Assembly (NCBI GenBank): GCA_903913865.1
Contig: CAIWMU010000010.1
Span: 1 to 32,925, forward strand
Origin: an uncultured Verrucomicrobia subdivision 3 bacterium
Lineage (GTDB): Bacteria > Verrucomicrobiota > Verrucomicrobiia > Limisphaerales > UBA8199
DNA: 32,925 bases
Direction: 5' to 3'
Part shown: piece by piece, positions 13,332 through 21,938 of the stretch
Numbering within the stretch: position 1 is the first letter of the stretch
Layout: every line of letters starts with the position of its first letter
Program-made: the position numbers and the translations under genes
The notes under the pieces: generated by a model
Databases searched by the model: none
Seen by the model: the letters and a program-made list of their open reading frames with translations, nothing else
Told to the model about the DNA's origin: nothing

Positions 13332-15437
13332 ATGCCCCCCAAACCCGATCAAGCTCCCGATCAACCGGAACTCCCCATAATGGGGACTGGAGCGGCCCCG
13401 GCACAACCGCAGGAAGCCGCACCCGCCGGTGAATCCCACGTGCAGGCCGAAGTCGTGGCCCCCGCCGCCGTTCACGCTCCATTCGTCCCAGGAAAAATCG
13501 ATCTGGCCATCCACGGCCGCGTGGACCGCAACTTTCTCGATTACGCCTCCTACGTCATCCGGGACCGCGCCATCCCCGCCCTGGCCGACGGCCTGAAACC
13601 CGTCCAACGCCGCATCCTCTGGGCTCTGCACCAGATGGATGACGGGCGGTTGATGAAGGTTGCAAACGTCACCGGGGAGACGATGAAGTACCACCCCCAC
13701 GGCAATGCATCCATCGACGATGCCATCGTGGTCCTCGCCAACAAACGCTACCTGATCGAGGGCCAGGGGAACTACGGCAACATTTACACTGGCGATCCGG
13801 CCGCCGCATCGCGATACATCGAATGCCGCCTCACGGAACTGGCCCGCACGGAGCTGTTCAACGACGACATCACCGAACTCGTTCCCAGCTACGACGGACG
13901 CCGGGATGAACCGGTCTCCCTCCCCAGCAAACTGCCGGTGCTGCTGATGCTCGGCACGGAGGGTATTGCTGTGGGCATGTCCTCCAGGATCCTCCCCCAC
14001 AACTTCCCGGAACTGCTCCAGGCACAGATCGCCATCCTGAAGAAGCAACCGTTCAAATGCCTGCCCGATTTCCAGACCGGCGGCCTCATGGACGCCCGGG
14101 AATACAAGGATGGAGCCGGCCAGATCAAAGTGCGGGCGAAGATCAAGGTCAAGGACGAGTCCACCGTCCTGATCAAGGAGATCCCCCCCACAACCACCAC
14201 CGATTCGCTCATCGCCTCCATCGAGGACGCCTCCCGCAAGGGCAAGATCAAGATCAAGAGCATCAGCGATTTCACATCCGAGACGGCTGAAATCGAGGTG
14301 CGCGCCCCGGCAGGCGCCAACGCCGAACAACTGGTGGATGCCCTCTACGCCTTCACCGATTGCGAGGTCTCCATCTCAAGCCGGATCATCGTGATCCGCA
14401 ACAATCGCCCCGCCGAGATGACGGTGTCCGAGGTGCTCCACGCGAACACCGAACAACTCGTTGCCATCCTGAAGAAGGAATTGGAACTGAAGGAGCACAG
14501 GCTCCTCGAGGAACTCCACTTCCGCACACTGGAACGGATTTTCATCGAGGAGCGCATCTACAAAAAAATTGAGCAGTGCAAAACCAATGAGGCGGTGTTT
14601 GCCGCAGTTTACGACGGTTTCAAGCCGTTTGCCGAGCAACTGGTCCGCGAACTGACCGATCCCGATGTGGAACGTCTGCTCCAGGTGCGCATCCGCCGCA
14701 TCTCGCTGTTTGACATCAGCAAACACCGGGAGGAGATGAGCAAGGTGAAGCAGGAACTGGCGGAGACCCGCAAGAACCTCAAGAACCTGATCAAATATGC
14801 CACAGCCCATCTCGAGGCGCTTCTGGAGAAATATGGCCCCATCTACCCCCGGCTCACAAAATCCAGCCGATACGACGAGGTGGACGCCCGCGAAGTCGCC
14901 TTCAAGGCGTTCAAGGTCGGTTACGACCGGGAAAGCGGCTACGTCGGCTACAAGGTGACGGGGGAGGAATACCGGGTGGACTGCACCAAGTTCGACAGGT
15001 TGCTGCTGCTCTTCCGGGACGGCCATTACCAGGTGGTGGAGCTGCCTGAGAAGCTGTTCGTGGGGCCGGATGTGATCTACTGCGCCATTCCGGAGCGGGA
15101 TCGCGTCTTCACGCTGGCCTACACCAACCGCGAGGCCACCTACCTGAAACGTTTCACCTTCGGCGGAACGATCCTCGAAAAGCTCTACCACTGCATCCCG
15201 CCCAAGAGCAAAATCCTGTTCTTCGAACCGGACACACCCGCTGAGTTGTTCATCAAATACAAGCCGGCCGCCTACCAGAAAATCAACCAGCAGACCTGCA
15301 ACCCTTCCGAGGTGGAGGCAAAGGGGCCAAAGACCATCGGGCGTCAAATCTCGATCAAGGACGTCTCCTCGATCAACAGCAAGCCGCCCCGGGGCTGGGA
15401 CGCCACCGCCCCCACCACAAAGCTGCAGTTCATATGA
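13332..15437 (+). CDS. parC: DNA topoisomerase IV subunit A (DNA-cleaving subunit)
   Basis: A 701-residue partner of ParE. Residues 1-54 are a low-complexity Pro/Ala/Glu-rich extension not seen in typical ParC/GyrA. The winged-helix core follows: SYVIRDRAIPALADGLKPVQ, then YHPHGNASIDDAIV, then AAASRYIECRL with catalytic Tyr162. The tower and coiled-coil region (about 400-515) includes the helix TDPDVERLLQVRIRRISLFD. The C-terminal ~190 residues begin a beta-pinwheel resembling Bacteroidetes ParC (FDRLLLLFRDGHYQVVELPE, then LFVGPDVIYCAI) but end early. There is no GyrA box (QRRGGKG), so supercoiling-type DNA wrapping is unlikely and topo IV is the better name. It ends in KLQFI and no clear terminator was found after it. 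Confidence 0.88.
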   Translation: MPPKPDQAPDQPELPIMGTGAAPAQPQEAAPAGESHVQAEVVAPAAVHAPFVPGKIDLAIHGRVDRNFLDYASYVIRDRAIPALADGLKPVQRRILWALHQMDDGRLMKVANVTGETMKYHPHGNASIDDAIVVLANKRYLIEGQGNYGNIYTGDPAAASRYIECRLTELARTELFNDDITELVPSYDGRRDEPVSLPSKLPVLLMLGTEGIAVGMSSRILPHNFPELLQAQIAILKKQPFKCLPDFQTGGLMDAREYKDGAGQIKVRAKIKVKDESTVLIKEIPPTTTTDSLIASIEDASRKGKIKIKSISDFTSETAEIEVRAPAGANAEQLVDALYAFTDCEVSISSRIIVIRNNRPAEMTVSEVLHANTEQLVAILKKELELKEHRLLEELHFRTLERIFIEERIYKKIEQCKTNEAVFAAVYDGFKPFAEQLVRELTDPDVERLLQVRIRRISLFDISKHREEMSKVKQELAETRKNLKNLIKYATAHLEALLEKYGPIYPRLTKSSRYDEVDAREVAFKAFKVGYDRESGYVGYKVTGEEYRVDCTKFDRLLLLFRDGHYQVVELPEKLFVGPDVIYCAIPERDRVFTLAYTNREATYLKRFTFGGTILEKLYHCIPPKSKILFFEPDTPAELFIKYKPAAYQKINQQTCNPSEVEAKGPKTIGRQISIKDVSSINSKPPRGWDATAPTTKLQFI

Positions 15438-15597
15438 AAACCGGCCGCCCGGGTGCCTTATTGCCCCCCTTCCAAGGGTCCTTGAATATCAGGGAGACGA
15501 TTTCCGTCTGGATTTCTTGGGAAACGGGCTTGTCCCGGGGGCTGGTTTTGGTTTAATTGATCGTTTTACAGCAGTTTGATTTCAGCGATTTAAACAA

Positions 15598-16290
15598 ATG
15601 AAGAATATCATGAATTCGTTCGCGTTCGGGGCCTCCGCCTCGTTCTCACTGTCCGTCCTGCTTCTCGCAGGGTCGGTTGCCCAGGCGGAAGACGCCAAAA
15701 ACCTCGTGCCGCTGGAGTTGAAACTCCCCTCCCCCGGCTTCAAGGGCACCCCCAAGGACATTCAACTCAGTTCCTATGTCGAGCCCCTTTCCGACAAGCC
15801 CCGGCCCGCAATGTTGGTTCCGGCCGGCCTCTCAAACCTGGCCCCGGGCAAGAAACTGACCAGCAGCGACAAAAACGCCACCGCCGACACCCTCGGCAAG
15901 GTCATCGATGGCGACAAGGAAGCCTCCGATCAGAGCATCATCTTCCTCCGCAAGGGAACCCAATGGGTCCAGATGGATCTGGGCGCCCCCAAGGAACTCT
16001 TCGCGATTGTCCTGTGGCACGCCCATAATTCGGCCAAGGTCTATCATGATGTCGTCGTTCAGGCCTCTGATGATCCCGATTTTGTGAAGGACGTGAAGGT
16101 CCTCTACAACAACGACCAGGACAACACCTCCGGCCTCGGGGTTGGAACCGACCGCGAATATTTCGAGAACTTTGATGGCCGCCTCATCAACGCCAAGGGC
16201 GTGAAGAGCCAATACATCCGGTTCTACTCGAAGGGCAGCACCGAAAGCTCCCTGAACGAATACACCGAAGTCGAAGTTTACGGCCGGTAG
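15598..16290 (+). CDS. Secreted discoidin-like (F5/8 type C) protein
   Basis: A 230-residue exported protein. The signal peptide (about 1-30) has a hydrophobic LSVLLLAGSV core and probable cleavage after VAQA. The mature N-terminus is Pro/Lys-rich, with GFKGTPKDIQLSSYVEP. Residues about 85-230 look like a galactose-binding/discoidin beta-sandwich: VIDGDKEA near the start, WVQMDLGAPKELFAIVLWHA, a central VVVQASDDPDF, and a final SQYIRFYSKGSTESSLNEYT leading to EVEVYGR. Such domains usually bind carbohydrate or surface glycans. No catalytic domain is present. It is 5 bp from the following membrane glycosyltransferase gene, so the two are probably cotranscribed; a role in surface-glycan handling is inference. 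Short discoidin-like proteins with this N-terminal segment recur in Verrucomicrobiota and Planctomycetes as uncharacterised genes. Confidence 0.75.
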   Translation: MKNIMNSFAFGASASFSLSVLLLAGSVAQAEDAKNLVPLELKLPSPGFKGTPKDIQLSSYVEPLSDKPRPAMLVPAGLSNLAPGKKLTSSDKNATADTLGKVIDGDKEASDQSIIFLRKGTQWVQMDLGAPKELFAIVLWHAHNSAKVYHDVVVQASDDPDFVKDVKVLYNNDQDNTSGLGVGTDREYFENFDGRLINAKGVKSQYIRFYSKGSTESSLNEYTEVEVYGR

Positions 16291-16295
16291 GCCAA

Positions 16296-17858
16296 ATGAG
16301 CAGATGGCTCTGGTTGTGGTTGCTTCTGGTCCTGGGTTTGGGATATGGCCTTCGCTGGCCGGATCTTGCCCGGAGGCCGATGCACAATGACGAGGCCGTC
16401 AACGCCATAAAGTTCGCGGCTCTGGCACAACGGGGCGAATACAAATACGACCCGCACGAATACCACGGCCCGACACTGCACTACTTCACACTCGCCTGGA
16501 CCCGGCTTATTCCGGGTTCAGGCGGTTCTGTTTCCAGCGAGACCGCTCTCCGCTCCACCACTGCGATTTTCGGGCTGGCACTGATCGCTTCCACCTTTCT
16601 GTTCCTCAGGGGCCTCGGGATCAGCGCCTGCCTCTGGAGTGCCCTGTTCCTCGCCACATCCACCTCCTTCGTCTTTTACAGCCGCTACTACATCCACGAG
16701 ATCCTCTTCGTCTTTTTCACCGCCATTGCCATCGGAGCCGGCTGGCGCTACTGGCAAACCCGGTCGTTGGGATGGGCCATTCTCTGCGGCACAGGCATCG
16801 GCCTGATGCACGCCTCCAAGGAAACCTTTGTGTTTTGCCTCGTTGCGGCTGCGGGTGCCCTGGTGGCAAACATGGCCTGGGGCCGTTGGATTGATGCCAG
16901 CAGCCCCCCGACCCGCCCGCCACGCTTGAACTGGACTCACATCGCCCTGGCTCTGCTCGTCTGGCTGGGTGTCGCCCTGCTGTTTTTCTCCTCCTTTTTC
17001 ACCAATGCACAGGGACCGATGGATTCCATTCGCACCTACCTTCCCTGGCTCAACCGTGCAGGGGGAGCCTCCCCCCATATCCAGCCCTGGTATTTTTACT
17101 TCCAGCGCCTGCTCTTCTTCAAGGCGGGCAATGGTCCGTGGTGGACGGAAGGGGGCATCGCCCTTCTCGCCCTGGTTGGCATGGCTGCGGGATTCATCCG
17201 CAGGGGCCTTTCGGAGGCCTCCGCCAGTCTTGTCCGGTTCCTCGCCTTTTACACAGTGGCCCTCACCGCCGCCTATGTGCTGATCCCCTACAAAACGCCC
17301 TGGTGCCTCCTCGGGTTCTGGCACGGGGCCATCCTTCTCGCGGGGGTGGGAATGGCCGTGTTGCTTGAACTGGCCCGGACCCGGCTGGCAAAGGGTGCCA
17401 TTCTCGGCATCGGCGTGATCCTGGCGGGTCATCTCACCTGGCAGTCTTACAGGGCCAATAACGAATTTGCAGCCGACCGCCGCAATCCCCACGTTTACGC
17501 CCACACGGCGGCGGACCTGCTGAGGCTTGTGGCCCAGGTGCAGAGCCTCTCCGTAGCCTCGCCGGATGGGGACAAGACCACCATCAAGGTCGCCGGCTGG
17601 GAGGGGGACTACTGGCCGCTCCCCTATTACCTACGCACGTTCTCCCGGGTGGGCTACTGGGATGCCCTCCCTCTGGATTCCCCGGCACCCATCATGATCG
17701 TCGCAGCCAGATACGAGGCGCACCTCGACGAAAAGAAAACCCACCTCATGACCGGGTTCTACGAACTCCGCCCCGGCGTGTTCCTCGAACTCTACGTCGA
17801 ACTCGAACTCTGGAAAAAGTGGCTTACCCTCCATCCCCCCAAACCGGATCCGGAATAG
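16296..17858 (+). CDS. TIGR03663-type membrane glycosyltransferase-like protein (GT-C fold)
   Basis: A 520-residue integral membrane protein with about ten hydrophobic helices. After the first helix it has RPMHNDEAVNAIKF and YDPHEYHGPTLHYFTL, the signature of TIGR03663 proteins (called flippase activity-associated Agl23 in some annotation schemes), related to PMT/GT39-type glycosyltransferases. The HNDE acidic pair in the first extracytoplasmic loop corresponds to the metal- or donor-binding site of GT-C enzymes. A C-terminal soluble region of about 110 residues (from about 405) follows the last helix and includes VAGWEGDYWPLPYYLR. Members are thought to transfer sugars from lipid-linked donors at the periplasmic face, but biochemistry is scarce. 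It immediately follows the discoidin-like secreted protein gene, which may be a partner or acceptor. Confidence 0.8.
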   Translation: MSRWLWLWLLLVLGLGYGLRWPDLARRPMHNDEAVNAIKFAALAQRGEYKYDPHEYHGPTLHYFTLAWTRLIPGSGGSVSSETALRSTTAIFGLALIASTFLFLRGLGISACLWSALFLATSTSFVFYSRYYIHEILFVFFTAIAIGAGWRYWQTRSLGWAILCGTGIGLMHASKETFVFCLVAAAGALVANMAWGRWIDASSPPTRPPRLNWTHIALALLVWLGVALLFFSSFFTNAQGPMDSIRTYLPWLNRAGGASPHIQPWYFYFQRLLFFKAGNGPWWTEGGIALLALVGMAAGFIRRGLSEASASLVRFLAFYTVALTAAYVLIPYKTPWCLLGFWHGAILLAGVGMAVLLELARTRLAKGAILGIGVILAGHLTWQSYRANNEFAADRRNPHVYAHTAADLLRLVAQVQSLSVASPDGDKTTIKVAGWEGDYWPLPYYLRTFSRVGYWDALPLDSPAPIMIVAARYEAHLDEKKTHLMTGFYELRPGVFLELYVELELWKKWLTLHPPKPDPE

Positions 17859-17968
17859 AACCGCCGGGTTGGGGAGGATCATCCCCGGATCTCGCAGATG
17901 ACTGAAAGAGTGTTCTTCTCCTATCTGTGCAAATCTGGGCTATCTGCGGATGAATTCCCCCGGGTCCC
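17859..17968. other. Intergenic region with ATCTG-rich repeat motif
   Basis: The short gap between two convergent genes contains ATCTCGCAGATGA, ATCTGTGCAAATCTG and ATCTGCGGATG within about 65 bp (17890-17952). These are variants of one short motif in both orientations. The pattern resembles intergenic repeats scattered through many PVC-group genomes, but its copy number here cannot be judged from one window. No T-tailed terminator is visible for either flanking gene. Confidence 0.4.
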
Positions 17969-18661
17969 CTATCGCCTTGCGGGAAAATCGGGATGATCCT
18001 CGAGCATGGACAATGTCCTGGCGAAGACCTCCTCCGGTGTGCCTGCCGCGCTCACATGAACCATCACATGCCGGTCCTCGTAGTAGTGAACCAGAGGGGC
18101 GCTGCTGGTCTCGTAGGCCTCCATCCGCACATGGACGGACGCCGGATTGTCGTCCTCCCGATGGAATAATGCCCCCCCGCAGCGGTCGCAAGCTCCCTCC
18201 ATTTTCGGAGGTCTCGCATCCACATGGAAGACCGCCTTGCACACCGAGCAGGTTCGCCGGCCAATAAACCGCAGGACAATCTGTTCAAAGGGCAGGTCAT
18301 AGCTGATGACCGCATCCAGGCAAATCCCCGCCCTGGTCAGCAACCGGTCCAGGGCCACCGCCTGCGCGAGTGTGCGAGGGAATCCATCCAGAATGAATCC
18401 CCCGTGGCACTTCAGGCAATCGCCACGCTCCGCCACCATGTGCAGGACGGTTTCATCCGGCACCAGATGCCCGTGCTTCATGAAATCCAACGCTTCCGCC
18501 AGCGCGGGGGTTCGCCGGCAGGGTTCCTGGCTCTTCGCGGCCCGGAAAATGTCGCCGGTGGAAAGGTGGCAGGCCCCAAAGGCCCCGCAGAGCAACTCGG
18601 CCTGGGTCCCCTTCCCCACTCCAGGCGCCCCGAGAAGAAGCAGCCGGCGGGGATGTTGCAT
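17969..18661 (-). CDS. adk: Adenylate kinase
   Basis: A 230-residue kinase interconverting ATP + AMP and 2 ADP. The P-loop GAPGVGKGTQ has Lys17. The AMP-binding region has STGDIFR, and DGFPRTLAQA lies in the core. The lid is of the long, zinc-binding type: two Cys-x2-Cys pairs (CSVC and CDRC) flank a 19-residue stretch that includes FHVDARPPK. REDDNPASVHVRMEAYE closes the lid. ATG 18661 (MQHPRRLLLLG) is chosen because the P-loop then sits at the usual distance from the N-terminus. ATG 18733 or TTG 18742 would add 24-27 residues of unconserved sequence. It lies about 220 bp downstream of hisF on the same strand; there is no functional link beyond possible cotranscription. Confidence 0.92.
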   Translation of the reverse strand: MQHPRRLLLLGAPGVGKGTQAELLCGAFGACHLSTGDIFRAAKSQEPCRRTPALAEALDFMKHGHLVPDETVLHMVAERGDCLKCHGGFILDGFPRTLAQAVALDRLLTRAGICLDAVISYDLPFEQIVLRFIGRRTCSVCKAVFHVDARPPKMEGACDRCGGALFHREDDNPASVHVRMEAYETSSAPLVHYYEDRHVMVHVSAAGTPEEVFARTLSMLEDHPDFPARR

Positions 18662-18877
18662 GGGGGCGGGCGGCGGGGAACAGCGGACGGATCCGCCAGC
18701 CAGCCAGGCGGCACGATCATTCTTCGTTTCCATATTGTTCAATAAGATTCACTACGCCCGCAGGTTTGCAGGCTCAGAAATCCAAATACATCATCGGCCG
18801 GAAATGGCCGGAAGGCAAGGGGTGCCCTGGAAAATCACCAGAATTTCCGGAGCCGCAAGGCCCTGATGGCCAACCCG

Positions 18878-19651
18878 TCACAACCGGACGGGGATGTTTT
18901 TCGACGCAAGAAACTGTTTCACATCGCCAACGGTGTGCTGTCCAAAGTGGAAGATGCTCGCCGCGAGGACGGCATCGGCCCTTCCCTCAAGCAGCACCTC
19001 CGCCATGTGGGCGAGACTCCCCGCCCCGCCGCTGGCCACGACGGGAACACCCACGCTTTCACTGATTCTCCGGGTGATGACGAGGTCGAATCCAGCCTTC
19101 GTGCCATCGGCATCAATGCTGTTCAACACGATCTCCCCGGCCCCCAGCGCCACCGCCTCCACAGCCCATGCCGCCGCATCCCGCCCCGTGGACTTCCGTC
19201 CCCCGTGCGAAAACACTTCCCACCGGTCGGGCCCGACCCGTTTGGCATCGATCGAGACGACGATGCACTGGCTGCCATATTTCTCGGCACCGGCACGGAT
19301 CAAATCGGGGTTTGCCAAAGCCGAGGAGTTGATGCTGATCTTGTCCGCCCCCGCCCGCAGCATGGTGTACATGTCCTCGACGGACTTGATCCCGCCACCA
19401 ACCGTCAGGGGCATGAAGCACTGGTCAGCCGCCCGCTCAATGACATCCACCATGGTGGATCGCCCGTGGGCGGTGGCCGTGATGTCGAAGAACACCATTT
19501 CATCGGCCCCCTGTTCATTATAGCGCAACGCCAGCGCCACAGGATCCCCCACGTTGCGCAGTTCGCCGGCTTCCGCCTTGCCGAACTGGACGCCGCGGGT
19601 CACCTGTCCACCATGAACATCCAGACACGGAATGACTCGTTTTGCTATCAC
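18878..19651 (-). CDS. hisF: Imidazole glycerol phosphate synthase subunit HisF
   Basis: A 257-residue cyclase subunit of the HisHF complex, which makes imidazole glycerol phosphate and AICAR from PRFAR and ammonia in histidine synthesis. The (beta/alpha)8 barrel shows IPCLDVHGG with catalytic Asp in strand 1, [22 protein letters not shown] and [23 protein letters not shown] contains the second catalytic Asp, and VVASGGAGS completes the phosphate-binding half. GTG 19651 gives [12 protein letters not shown], the usual family start; ATG 19675 would add eight residues. hisH and the other his genes are not in the window, so the pathway genes are dispersed here. It is followed by adk on the same strand. 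Confidence 0.95.
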   Translation of the reverse strand: MIAKRVIPCLDVHGGQVTRGVQFGKAEAGELRNVGDPVALALRYNEQGADEMVFFDITATAHGRSTMVDVIERAADQCFMPLTVGGGIKSVEDMYTMLRAGADKISINSSALANPDLIRAGAEKYGSQCIVVSIDAKRVGPDRWEVFSHGGRKSTGRDAAAWAVEAVALGAGEIVLNSIDADGTKAGFDLVITRRISESVGVPVVASGGAGSLAHMAEVLLEGRADAVLAASIFHFGQHTVGDVKQFLASKNIPVRL

Positions 19652-19766
19652 CGGCGGAATTGAACCTCTTTCCATCGCAGGAATCAATCCCAAGCCTCAA
19701 CCTTCTGCTCGGGCAGCGCGTGTTCATGAGGGTGGGGGTAGGGCTGTGGACGTGGTTTTGAGGGGT

Positions 19767-19882
19767 TCACACGAAGCCACGAAGAAGGAAAAAACAGCCC
19801 GGCCAAAAATCCAGGGACCTTCGGGGGTTGGTCTGACCTATCCGGGTTGTGCAGAGTCGCAAGCCCCTGAGGCTTCGTGTGA
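19767..19882. repeat. 116-bp segment bounded by 12-bp inverted repeats
   Basis: TCACACGAAGCC (19767-19778) is exactly the reverse complement of GGCTTCGTGTGA (19871-19882). The 92 bp between have no coding potential. The size and perfect ends resemble a small non-autonomous element, but no flanking target-site duplication is evident and I cannot compare copies. Confidence 0.4.
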
Positions 19883-19943
19883 GATACCTGGGTCGTGCAA
19901 GGTCTCCAGCATGTTGGGCTGGGTAGCCCGGTCGTGGTTCACA

Positions 19944-19966
19944 AAAGCGCCGATGCTCGGCTCTTT
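19944..19966. repeat. REP-like compact palindrome
   Basis: AAAGCGCCGA and TCGGCTCTTT pair over 9 of 10 positions around a TGC loop. It lies 92 bp upstream of the glycosidase start and resembles extragenic palindromes more than a terminator, because only a short T-run follows. Confidence 0.45.
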
Positions 19967-20057
19967 GGAGGCGCGGGGCACGGCAAAAGTTCTCAGTTGG
20001 TTTTTTTCCGCACATCTGCCATTAGTATCGCATCGCAGCTGTGTTTCAAAAACTGAC

Positions 20058-21824
20058 ATGAAAAACAACCTCCTAAAGGCCTTATGCACCCTCAGCCTGG
20101 TGCTGTTTGCAACCCTCTCCGCACACACGGAATCCTCCACCGGTCGCTGGTCGCCTGAGCAGGCACAGGCCTGGCAGAAAAAGACCGGCTGGCTTTCCGG
20201 CTGTAACTTTCTACCCAGCACCGCCATCAACCAGCTGGAGATGTTCCAGAAGGAGTCCTTTGATCCGGCAACGATCGACCGGGAACTCCGCTGGGCCCAT
20301 TCGCTGGGTTTCAACTGCGCCCGGGTTTATCTCCAGGACCTCCTTTGGGAGCAGGATTCAAAAGGGTTCCTGAAACGCCTCGACCGGTTTCTTGCCATTG
20401 CCGATAAGAACGGCATCGGGATCGTTTTCGTCCTGTTTGATTCCTGCTGGGACCCCTTCCCCAAGCTCGGCACTCAGCGCCAGCCCCGCCCGGGCGTTCA
20501 CAACTCCGGCTGGGTCCAGAGCCCGGGGGCCGACATCCTTCGCAATCCCTCCAGGCATCCCGCCCTCAAGTCCTACGTTCTCGGGGTGGTGGGTCACTTT
20601 CGCGATGACCGCCGCATCCACGCCTGGGATGTCTGGAACGAGCCGGACAACATGAACCGCCCGGCCTATGTGGAGCTTGAACCGCAGAACAAGACGGATC
20701 TGGTTCTGCCCCTGCTTCGCCAGGCTTTCACCTGGGCCCGCGAAGCCAAACCATCCCAGCCCCTGACCTCCGCCGTATGGATCGGCCCCTGGGCGGATCC
20801 GGAGAAACTGAACCCCACCGAACAGGTCCAACTGGGCGAGTCGGACATCATCAGCTTTCACAACTACGATGGGCTTTCCAGCCTTCAGAACTGCGTGAAC
20901 AACCTCCGCCGCTACAACCGGCCGCTCCTCTGCTCGGAATACATGTCCCGGGGGAACGGCTCCTTCTTCGATCCCAACCTGGGCTACCTGAAAGCGCAGG
21001 GGGTGGGCGGCATCAACTGGGGTCTGGTGGATGGCAAGAGCCAGACGATCTACCCGTGGGATTCCTGGACAAAGAAATATGCGGGGGAACCACCCCTCTG
21101 GTTCCACGACATCTTCCGCAAGGATGGCCGCGCCTACCGCCCCGAGGAAACCGCTTACATCCGGAGCGTGACCGGCAGCGAGCCGCTCTCGAACGGGAAG
21201 GATTTCTCCGGCTGGAAAGCACCCCACGGGGAATGGATCACGGCCGGGGATGTGGTGCAGGATGCCGCAAAGCCGGAGGCCTTCTCGATCAGCAAGGGTG
21301 AGGGTGTGATGGTGAACGGGGCCGGTGGCCGCGCCCCCTCCCTGATCAGCACCGCCGAATTTGGCGACATGGAACTGCACGTCGAATTCTGCATCCCCCG
21401 CCACTCCAACTCCGGCATCTACCTGCTGGGCCAATATGAGGTGCAGGTTTATGACAGCTACGGGGTCCCGCAGGATGCCTATCCCGGCATCGAATGCGGC
21501 GGAATCTACCCGCGTTGGGTGAATGAGGCCAATATCGAGGGTCATTCCCCCCGGGTAAACGCCAGCAAACCACCCGGCTCCTGGCAGTCCTTTGACATCA
21601 CCTTCCAGGCGGCCCGCTTTAACAAGAAGGGTGTAAAAACGTCCAACGCCAAAATCATCCGCATGCTCCACAACGGCCAGTTGATCCACGAAAATGTGGA
21701 ATTGAAAGGCCCCACCCGCGGCCCCCTCTGGAACGAGGAACGGGCGACCGGCCCAATTCTCCTGCAGGGGGACCATGGCCCCGTCGCCTACCGGAACATC
21801 CGTCTGCGCAGGATCGGCAAATAG
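20058..21824 (+). CDS. Secreted GH5-like cellulase-family protein fused to DUF1080
   Basis: A 588-residue exported two-domain protein. ATG 20058 is chosen because it begins a good signal peptide (MKNNLLKALCTLSLVLFATL, cleavage near SAHT). Residues about 45-365 form a clan A glycoside hydrolase barrel: HSLGFNCARVYLQDLLWE, the acid/base motif DVWNEPDN (Glu195), FHNYDG, and the nucleophile strand LLCSEYMS (Glu294). GGINWGLVDGKSQTIYPWDS follows. Residues about 375-588 are a DUF1080 (3-keto-disaccharide hydrolase-like, concanavalin-type) domain: SNGKDFSGWK, MELHVEFCIPRHSNSGIYL, GQYEVQVYDSYG and GPILLQGDHGPVAYRNIRLR. Both Glu residues are present, so the barrel should be active. The substrate is unknown. 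It lies 114 bp upstream of a sensor kinase gene on the same strand, which may respond to its products. Confidence 0.85.
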   Translation: MKNNLLKALCTLSLVLFATLSAHTESSTGRWSPEQAQAWQKKTGWLSGCNFLPSTAINQLEMFQKESFDPATIDRELRWAHSLGFNCARVYLQDLLWEQDSKGFLKRLDRFLAIADKNGIGIVFVLFDSCWDPFPKLGTQRQPRPGVHNSGWVQSPGADILRNPSRHPALKSYVLGVVGHFRDDRRIHAWDVWNEPDNMNRPAYVELEPQNKTDLVLPLLRQAFTWAREAKPSQPLTSAVWIGPWADPEKLNPTEQVQLGESDIISFHNYDGLSSLQNCVNNLRRYNRPLLCSEYMSRGNGSFFDPNLGYLKAQGVGGINWGLVDGKSQTIYPWDSWTKKYAGEPPLWFHDIFRKDGRAYRPEETAYIRSVTGSEPLSNGKDFSGWKAPHGEWITAGDVVQDAAKPEAFSISKGEGVMVNGAGGRAPSLISTAEFGDMELHVEFCIPRHSNSGIYLLGQYEVQVYDSYGVPQDAYPGIECGGIYPRWVNEANIEGHSPRVNASKPPGSWQSFDITFQAARFNKKGVKTSNAKIIRMLHNGQLIHENVELKGPTRGPLWNEERATGPILLQGDHGPVAYRNIRLRRIGK

Positions 21825-21938
21825 GCCCGGGGAAAGGACCGGAGACCGGAAGTGTTCCGCTTCCATCTGTCATCCTCCGAGGTGGACCCGCTACAATCCA
21901 AGCCTGAGACACTGGATCCGTCCGCGATACCGCCACTA

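Larger units (their letters stand above)
19652..20057. other. Gene-free interval between hisF and the glycosidase gene
   Basis: About 400 bp between divergent genes. I see no gene here: the open frame running through it from the glycosidase has no start or family match. It contains the CACGAAGCCACGAAGAAG stretch, a widely spaced 12-bp inverted repeat (19767-19882) and a compact hairpin (19944-19966). A T-rich stretch (19999-20007) precedes the glycosidase start, and no convincing sigma-70 promoter with normal spacing was found. Confidence 0.6.

Noticed and set aside
12708-14330. 540-codon minus-strand frame across the end of parE and start of parC
   Set aside because: It overlaps two well-supported topoisomerase genes and has no domain of its own; another antisense shadow.
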